NCBI GenBank assembly: GCA_964630765.1
Contig: CAZVXE010000028.1
Span: 1-18,616, forward strand
Reading direction: 5' to 3'
Origin: Methanofastidiosum sp964630765
GTDB lineage: Archaea; Methanobacteriota_B; Thermococci; Methanofastidiosales; Methanofastidiosaceae
Length of the DNA stretch: 18,616 bases
This document shows positions 14,876-18,616 of the stretch, piece by piece. The notes under the pieces are model-generated. The model saw nothing but the letters and a program-made list of their open reading frames with translations. It was not told where the DNA came from and made no database searches. The position numbers were made by a program, and so were the translations under genes. The first letter of the stretch is position 1, and the number at the start of each line of letters is the position of its first letter.

Positions 14876-15134
14876 ATATTCCAAATTTATTCCCAAATTA
14901 AGCCATATTTGAGATTATAATATTTTTAGAAGTAATTAAGAATAAAAAATAATATTTTACTAAATAATTCTTTTATATAAGAAATGAAATAAAATAGAAC
15001 AAAGTATAGTTAAATAAATATTTAAATAAAGATTAAATGAGAAATAGTATCGCTAGATGTATTTAGAATCAAAATTAACTAGATCATTTCATATTAACAA
15101 AATATATGACTGATAAAAAGAAATACGCCGTTAA
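14876..15134. other. Long AT-rich intergenic region, no gene seen
   Basis: The space between the polyferredoxin and thermosome starts (14837-15240, about 400 nt) is the longest gene-free stretch in the window. Apart from the promoter elements at its two ends I see only short open frames. The longest convincing-looking one encodes 15 residues (ATG at 15106, beginning MTDKKKYAVNF), without a Shine-Dalgarno. No tRNA or obvious structured RNA was recognised. Confidence 0.5.
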
Positions 15135-15145
15135 TTTTTTAAATA
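15135..15145 (+). promoter_or_regulatory. TATA-like box for the thermosome gene
   Basis: TTTTTTAAATA, predicting a transcript start near 15166 and a leader of about 75 nt ending in GGTGA (15232-15236). This long leader differs from the leaderless genes nearby. Confidence 0.45.
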
Positions 15146-15146
15146 G

Positions 15147-15170
15147 TTTTTAGTTACTTAGAACAAATAA
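15147..15170. promoter_or_regulatory. Imperfect inverted repeat at thermosome promoter, candidate heat-shock operator
   Basis: TTTTTAGTT-acttag-AACAAATAA; the arms match at 7 of 9 positions. It lies right after the TATA box and overlaps the expected transcript start. The outer TTTA...TAA spacing recalls the Pyrococcus Phr heat-shock operator, but the inner bases do not fit it exactly. Confidence 0.3.
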
Positions 15171-15240
15171 TAGTATTTTTATTTGGATAGTGCGTTATTT
15201 AGAACAATTAATTATTCACTTAAAAATAAAAGGTGAGAAT

Positions 15241-16872
15241 ATGGCAAATATGAAACAACCTATGGGGATCCAGCCAGAAGGATCTCAAAGATTTAAGGGA
15301 AAAGAAGCTCTTAGAATGAATATTATGGCCGGCAGAATCGTTGCTGAAATAATAAAAACTACTTTAGGCCCTAGAGGTATGGACAAAATGCTAGTGGAGT
15401 ACTCCGGGGACGTAATGATAACTAATGATGGTGCGACTATTCTAAATAGAATAGACATATCCCACCCAGCTGCTAAAATGATTGTTGAAGTTGCAAGGAC
15501 TCAAGACCAAGAAGTAGGAGACGGAACTACAACGGCGGTTGTATTAGCAGGAGAATTACTAAAGAAAGCAGAATCTTTGCTTGACCAAGATGTTCACGTG
15601 ACATCAATAACAGGTGGGTATAACATAGCCGCAGAAAAAACACTTGGCATTCTAAAAGAGATAGGGGAAAAAATATCAATTGATAACGAGAAAGTCCTTC
15701 TAGAGATTGCAAAAACATCAATGACGGGCAAAGCTGCCGAGAAATCCATTGAAAAGCTAGCCAAAATAGCTGTAGACGCAGTAAAAATAGTAACGAATAC
15801 TAAAGACGGAATAAATTCAGTTTCTAAAAATGACATTAAGATAACGATAAAGGAAGGAGGCGGCTTAGAAGATTCCGCCATTGTCAAAGGGTTACTTGTG
15901 GACGAGAATAGGGCTTATGATTCAATGCCACAAAAAATTAAAAATGCAAAAATAGCTTTGTTGACAAGCCCGCTAGAAATTAAAAAAACAGGAATCGATG
16001 CAAAAATAAGGATAACTTCTCCTGAAAATGTACAGGGTTTTATAGATCAAGAAGAATTCATGCTAAAAAGAATGGTTGATAGAATTATCAACACTGGTGC
16101 AAATGTTGTAATATGTCAAAAGGGCATGGATGACACTGCATTAGCGTTTCTCTCTAAAGCAGGCGTTTATGGACTAAAGAGTGTAAGTGAAAAAGAGATA
16201 AAGAAGATATCAAAGGCCACTGGTGCTAGAATAGTAAATATGGCTCTTGACCTCGAACCAAGCGATTTGGGAAAAGCAGAATTAGTAGAAGAAAGAAAAG
16301 TCAGCGATGAGTATATGACCTTTATCGAAGGTTGTGTTGATCCAAAAGCTGCAAGCATACTAATCAGAGGTGGAACAAAACAATTCGTTGAAACTGTCGA
16401 AAGAGCCTTAGATGATGCATTAGGCGTATTAATTACTGTTGTTAAAGAAGGAGTTATTTGTACTGGAGCTGGAGCTACGGAGATGGAGATTGCTAAAAGA
16501 TTGTCTACATTCTCAAATTCTGTAAAAGGAAGAGAGCAGCTTGCAGTAAAGGCTTTTGCTGAAGCTTTAGAAGGGATACCCAAAGCAATTGCAGAGAATT
16601 CTGGTCTTGACATGATAGACACACTGGTAAATTTAAGGGCGGCCCATAACAAAGACAATGGTAAAACAATGGGCATAAATGTCAAAAATGGGAAAGTAGA
16701 AGACATGTTCAAAGCAGGGGTAGTTGAGCCCTTAAAGTTAAAAGAGCAGGCAATAAAAAGTGCATCCGAATCAGTAGTAATGATACTTAGAATAGACGAT
16801 GTCTTAGCTGGAAAAGAACTTGCGAAATCTGAATCATATAGAAACATGAGCGCAGGCTCTCAAATTGCTTAA
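15241..16872 (+). CDS. thsA: Thermosome subunit (group II chaperonin)
   Basis: 543 residues, one subunit of the double-ring ATP-driven protein-folding chamber of archaea. ATP-site motifs are TTLGPRGMDKM at 40-50, TNDGATIL at 61-68, GDGTTT at 93-98 and TGAGATEMEIAKRL in the C-terminal equatorial part. The apical domain spans about 210-370, including VVICQKGMDD. The C-terminus ends NMSAGSQIA and lacks the glycine-methionine repeat tail common in thermosomes. The start is the ATG at 15241, preceded by GGTGA at 15232-15236. The in-frame GTG at 15190 would add 17 residues unlike any thermosome N-terminus and is rejected. Only one subunit gene is in the window, so the ring may be homomeric or other subunits lie elsewhere. 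The subunit letter is not determined by sequence alone. Confidence 0.95.
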   Translation: MANMKQPMGIQPEGSQRFKGKEALRMNIMAGRIVAEIIKTTLGPRGMDKMLVEYSGDVMITNDGATILNRIDISHPAAKMIVEVARTQDQEVGDGTTTAVVLAGELLKKAESLLDQDVHVTSITGGYNIAAEKTLGILKEIGEKISIDNEKVLLEIAKTSMTGKAAEKSIEKLAKIAVDAVKIVTNTKDGINSVSKNDIKITIKEGGGLEDSAIVKGLLVDENRAYDSMPQKIKNAKIALLTSPLEIKKTGIDAKIRITSPENVQGFIDQEEFMLKRMVDRIINTGANVVICQKGMDDTALAFLSKAGVYGLKSVSEKEIKKISKATGARIVNMALDLEPSDLGKAELVEERKVSDEYMTFIEGCVDPKAASILIRGGTKQFVETVERALDDALGVLITVVKEGVICTGAGATEMEIAKRLSTFSNSVKGREQLAVKAFAEALEGIPKAIAENSGLDMIDTLVNLRAAHNKDNGKTMGINVKNGKVEDMFKAGVVEPLKLKEQAIKSASESVVMILRIDDVLAGKELAKSESYRNMSAGSQIA

Positions 16873-16876
16873 ATAA

Positions 16877-16906
16877 TTTTTAATTTTTTTAGTATTATTT
16901 AAAAAA
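16877..16906. terminator. Bidirectional T-rich terminator region
   Basis: T-tracts at 16877-16881 and 16884-16890 follow the thermosome stop on the plus strand. An A-run at 16901-16906 gives a T-tract after the FAS1 stop on the minus strand. Poly-T termination is normal in archaea, and the two genes converge here. Confidence 0.5.
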
Positions 16907-16923
16907 TATAAAATAATTTTTTC

Positions 16924-17373
16924 TTATTTTGGAATCAAAACTTTATCAATCATGTGACATATTCCATTTGAACATAGAATATCTGGTTTTATAGCAACTG
17001 CATTTTCAAGCATGACCGTTTCAATCTCATCTGAACCTGCAGTTGATCTAGCCGAAGATATTTTAAGCTCTTTTCCTTGTAAGGTCTTTACTTTGTTCAG
17101 CCCGCCGTGCATTCCAGACAGTTTTCTTAATTCTGAAAGGTCGTGTTTTCCAGACACAACATGATATTTCAAGATTTCTGTTAACTTTGCCTTATCTTTT
17201 AGTAAACCTTCGACTGTACCTTTGGGTAGTGCTGCAAATGCACTATCTTGTGGTGCAAACACTGTAAAAGGCCCTGGGCCGCTCAATACATCTACCAAAC
17301 CAGCAGCTTTTACTGCTTCAACTAACGTTTTAAAATTTCCTGCAGCAATTGCTGTTTCAACAATATTTTTCAT
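16924..17373 (-). CDS. Single FAS1 (fasciclin) domain protein, no signal peptide
   Basis: 149 residues covering one complete FAS1 domain. The signatures are FTVFAPQDSAFAALP at 36-50 (H1 motif), ILKYHVVSGK at 67-76 (YH motif) and NGICHMIDKVLIP at 136-148 (H2 motif, usually NGVIHVIDxVLLP). Two cysteines, C134 and C139, sit in the last segment. FAS1 proteins are usually exported adhesion or matrix proteins, but this one starts MKNIVETAIAAGNFKTLVEA with no signal peptide or lipobox and no anchor at the other end, so it is predicted to be cytoplasmic unless exported in another way. The start is the ATG at 17373 with GGTGA at 17378-17382; an in-frame TTG at 17400 lies upstream of that signal and is rejected. 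The ligand is unknown. Confidence 0.92.
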   Translation of the reverse strand: MKNIVETAIAAGNFKTLVEAVKAAGLVDVLSGPGPFTVFAPQDSAFAALPKGTVEGLLKDKAKLTEILKYHVVSGKHDLSELRKLSGMHGGLNKVKTLQGKELKISSARSTAGSDEIETVMLENAVAIKPDILCSNGICHMIDKVLIPK

Positions 17374-17553
17374 ATTTTCACCATACAATGATACACTCAA
17401 TAATATTTATCTTTTTCTATTATTCAATAAATTAATAATGAAAATATATTTATATTAAATAATAAATACAATTAGAATATTTTAATTTATCGATAATACG
17501 AAAAATAATTATTTTTGGTAAATATTAGATAAAGTAAAAGAAAATTGGTAAAA

Positions 17554-17561
17554 CTTATATA
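17554..17561 (+). promoter_or_regulatory. TATA box for the NSS symporter
   Basis: CTTATATA, predicting a transcript start near 17584 and a leader of about 58 nt. The leader holds the palindrome at 17592-17616 and the Shine-Dalgarno GGAGG at 17630-17634. Confidence 0.55.
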
Positions 17562-17591
17562 CTAGTTAATAAAAAATTAGACAATGTCTTG

Positions 17592-17616
17592 ATAAACTAA
17601 GTTTAACTTGGTTTAT
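17592..17616 (+). promoter_or_regulatory. 25-bp near-perfect palindrome in the symporter leader
   Basis: Arms ATAAACTAAGTT and AACTTGGTTTAT flank a single T; 11 of 12 positions are complementary and the twelfth is a G-U pair in RNA. As DNA it is an ideal operator just after the transcript start. As RNA it makes a stem of about 10 pairs, 13 nt before the Shine-Dalgarno. It may regulate the transporter gene. Confidence 0.5.
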
Positions 17617-17642
17617 AAGACTAAAAAAAGGAGGTTTGAAAA

Positions 17643-18616
17643 ATGGCAAGAGAATCATGGAGTAGTAAAACAGGCTTCTGGTTAGCTGCCGCTGGTTCAG
17701 CCGTAGGACTAGGAAATATCTGGCGTTTCCCGTATCTTACCGGTGCAAACGGTGGGGCTGCATTCGTATTAGTATATTTAGCCATAGTCTTAACTATTGG
17801 TGTTTCTGTAATGATAGCTGAATTTGTAATCGGTAGATCAACACAGCTTAACCCCGTTGGGGCATTCCAAAAGCTCAAAGGAGGAGTTTGGCCCATTGTG
17901 GGATGGCTGGGAGTTGCTGCAGGATTTATTATATTATCGTTCTACTCGGTCATTGGTGGGTGGACAATAAAATATATAATAAGTTCATTTACAGGACTAA
18001 TTAACCCTTCAACAGATGCTACCGGCTATTTCCTTGGATTTATAGGAAATGGACCACAGACAGTTTTATTCCACGCTATTTTTATGGCAGTCACAATCTA
18101 TATTGTATACAAAGGGATTGGCGAAGGAATTGAGAGCTGGTGTAAAATATTAATGCCCGCACTTTTCGTGCTATTATTGGTGCTTATAGTCAGAGCAGTG
18201 ACATTACCTGGTGCAGGGGCAGGGATTAGTTTTTACCTAAATCCAGATTTCTCAAAAATAAATAGTTCCAGTTTAATAGCGGCACTTGGACAAGCGTTCT
18301 TCTCACTTTCTCTCGGAATGGGTGCAATGATTACCTATGGAAGCTACTTAGGTTCAAAAAAGACATCTTTACCTCAATCAGCGGCTACAGTCACATTGCT
18401 CGATACCGGAGTTGCAATCTTAGCTGGATTTGTTATATTCCCCGCAGTGTTTGCATTTGGAGTTGCTCCTGGTGCAGGTCCTGGACTTACTTTTATAACA
18501 TTGCCCAAAGTCTTTGCCTTAATGCCTGGAGGTGCCATATGGTCAGCATTATTCTTCGTGCTCCTATTATTTGCTGCAATTACATCCGCTATTTCTTTAC
18601 TAGAAGTTGTGGTAGC
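17643..18616 (+). CDS. NSS-family sodium-dependent symporter (3' end outside window)
   Basis: The first 324 residues of a neurotransmitter:sodium symporter, a family that in prokaryotes usually takes up amino acids with sodium (LeuT type). The N-terminus MARESWSSKTGFWLAAAGSA leads into the family signature AVGLGNIWRFPYLTGANGGAA at 20-40, the unwound first helix that binds sodium and substrate. The second helix carries MIAEFVIGRSTQ. A conserved SFYSVIGGWT segment (third helix) and FFSLSLGMGAMITYGSYL (sixth helix and beyond, with a sodium-site-like serine/glycine run) follow. The frame stays open to the last base, so roughly the last quarter to third of the protein is cut off. The ATG has a strong GGAGG (17630-17634) 8 nt upstream. 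It is a cell-membrane protein; the substrate cannot be told from sequence alone. Confidence 0.95.
   Translation, partial: MARESWSSKTGFWLAAAGSAVGLGNIWRFPYLTGANGGAAFVLVYLAIVLTIGVSVMIAEFVIGRSTQLNPVGAFQKLKGGVWPIVGWLGVAAGFIILSFYSVIGGWTIKYIISSFTGLINPSTDATGYFLGFIGNGPQTVLFHAIFMAVTIYIVYKGIGEGIESWCKILMPALFVLLLVLIVRAVTLPGAGAGISFYLNPDFSKINSSSLIAALGQAFFSLSLGMGAMITYGSYLGSKKTSLPQSAATVTLLDTGVAILAGFVIFPAVFAFGVAPGAGPGLTFITLPKVFALMPGGAIWSALFFVLLLFAAITSAISLLEVVV

Noticed and set aside
14837..14896. TTG start at 14896 for the polyferredoxin
   Set aside because: A TATA-like box and a palindrome lie inside this extension, and a signal peptide begins exactly at the ATG at 14836.
15106..15153. 15-residue open frame (MTDKKKYAVNF...) before the thermosome
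   Set aside because: Very short, no Shine-Dalgarno or fitting TATA box, and it runs into the thermosome TATA-like box.
15190..15240. GTG start at 15190 for the thermosome
   Set aside because: The extra 17 residues do not resemble thermosome N-termini, and GGTGA at 15232-15236 serves the ATG at 15241.
16167..16847. Long minus-strand open frame opposite the thermosome
   Set aside because: Serine/phenylalanine-rich translation with no domain, antisense to a highly conserved chaperonin.
17374..17400. TTG start at 17400 for the FAS1 protein
   Set aside because: The GGTGA at 17378-17382 is placed for the ATG at 17373, and the FAS1 domain begins there.
17621..17896. Minus-strand open frame opposite the symporter start
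   Set aside because: The plus strand encodes a clear NSS transporter here; the antisense frame is a by-product of its codons.
1..18616. tRNA/rRNA genes, CRISPR arrays, insertion sequences, prophage
   Set aside because: I saw no cloverleaf-type sequence, no regularly spaced direct repeats, no transposase and no phage genes; the tyrosine recombinase looks like housekeeping XerA.

Overview
The window is AT-rich, gene-dense archaeal DNA. The evidence is a group II chaperonin (thermosome), an isopentenyl phosphate kinase of the archaeal mevalonate route, a XerA-type recombinase, a Roadblock/LC7 protein, and archaeal start signals. Many genes have a TATA box centred about 25-27 nt before the ATG, which implies leaderless mRNA. 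Others carry a GGTGA or GGAGG Shine-Dalgarno. A euryarchaeal lineage related to methanogens (for example Methanofastidiosales-like) is my guess from gene style only; nothing here proves it. I see no IS element, CRISPR array, tRNA or rRNA.

Layout. 75-2782 (+): a large HerA/VirB4-like P-loop ATPase with a coiled-coil C-terminus, then a 59-residue DUF1508 protein. 2806-4230 (-): a hybrid signalling protein with a kinase-like half that looks catalytically degenerate and an intact receiver domain. 4497-7544 (+): a small two-helix membrane protein, isopentenyl phosphate kinase, and an overlapping gene pair made of a radical SAM/helix-hairpin-helix protein and a DUF4130-type partner, a putative DNA modification or repair module of unknown chemistry. 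7561-9058 (-): zinc-lid adenylate kinase and the XerA recombinase. 9141-9995 (+): an EamA-type transporter. 10004-10726 (-): a soluble histidine kinase without a sensor domain, divergent from a TPR protein with a C-terminal J domain (10934-12520, +). 12536-13407 (-): Roadblock/LC7 and a cysteine-containing protein in one operon. 13565-14836 (-): an exported/membrane polyferredoxin of the NapH type. 15241-16869 (+): thermosome subunit. 16924-17373 (-): a single FAS1 domain protein. 17643 to the window end (+): an NSS-family sodium symporter, cut by the window edge.

The genes form housekeeping functions (lipid precursor synthesis, nucleotide balance, chaperoning, chromosome resolution) mixed with signalling and redox proteins. 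The best candidates for undescribed biology are the radical SAM/DUF4130 pair, the degenerate-kinase/receiver hybrid, the TPR-J fusion divergent from a sensorless kinase, and several palindromes at promoters, mainly a near-perfect 25-bp one in the leader of the symporter gene. Several open reading frames extend upstream beyond the real start. I moved the starts of the recombinase, the cysteine-containing protein, the polyferredoxin, the thermosome and the FAS1 protein to internal ATGs that fit a Shine-Dalgarno or TATA box.
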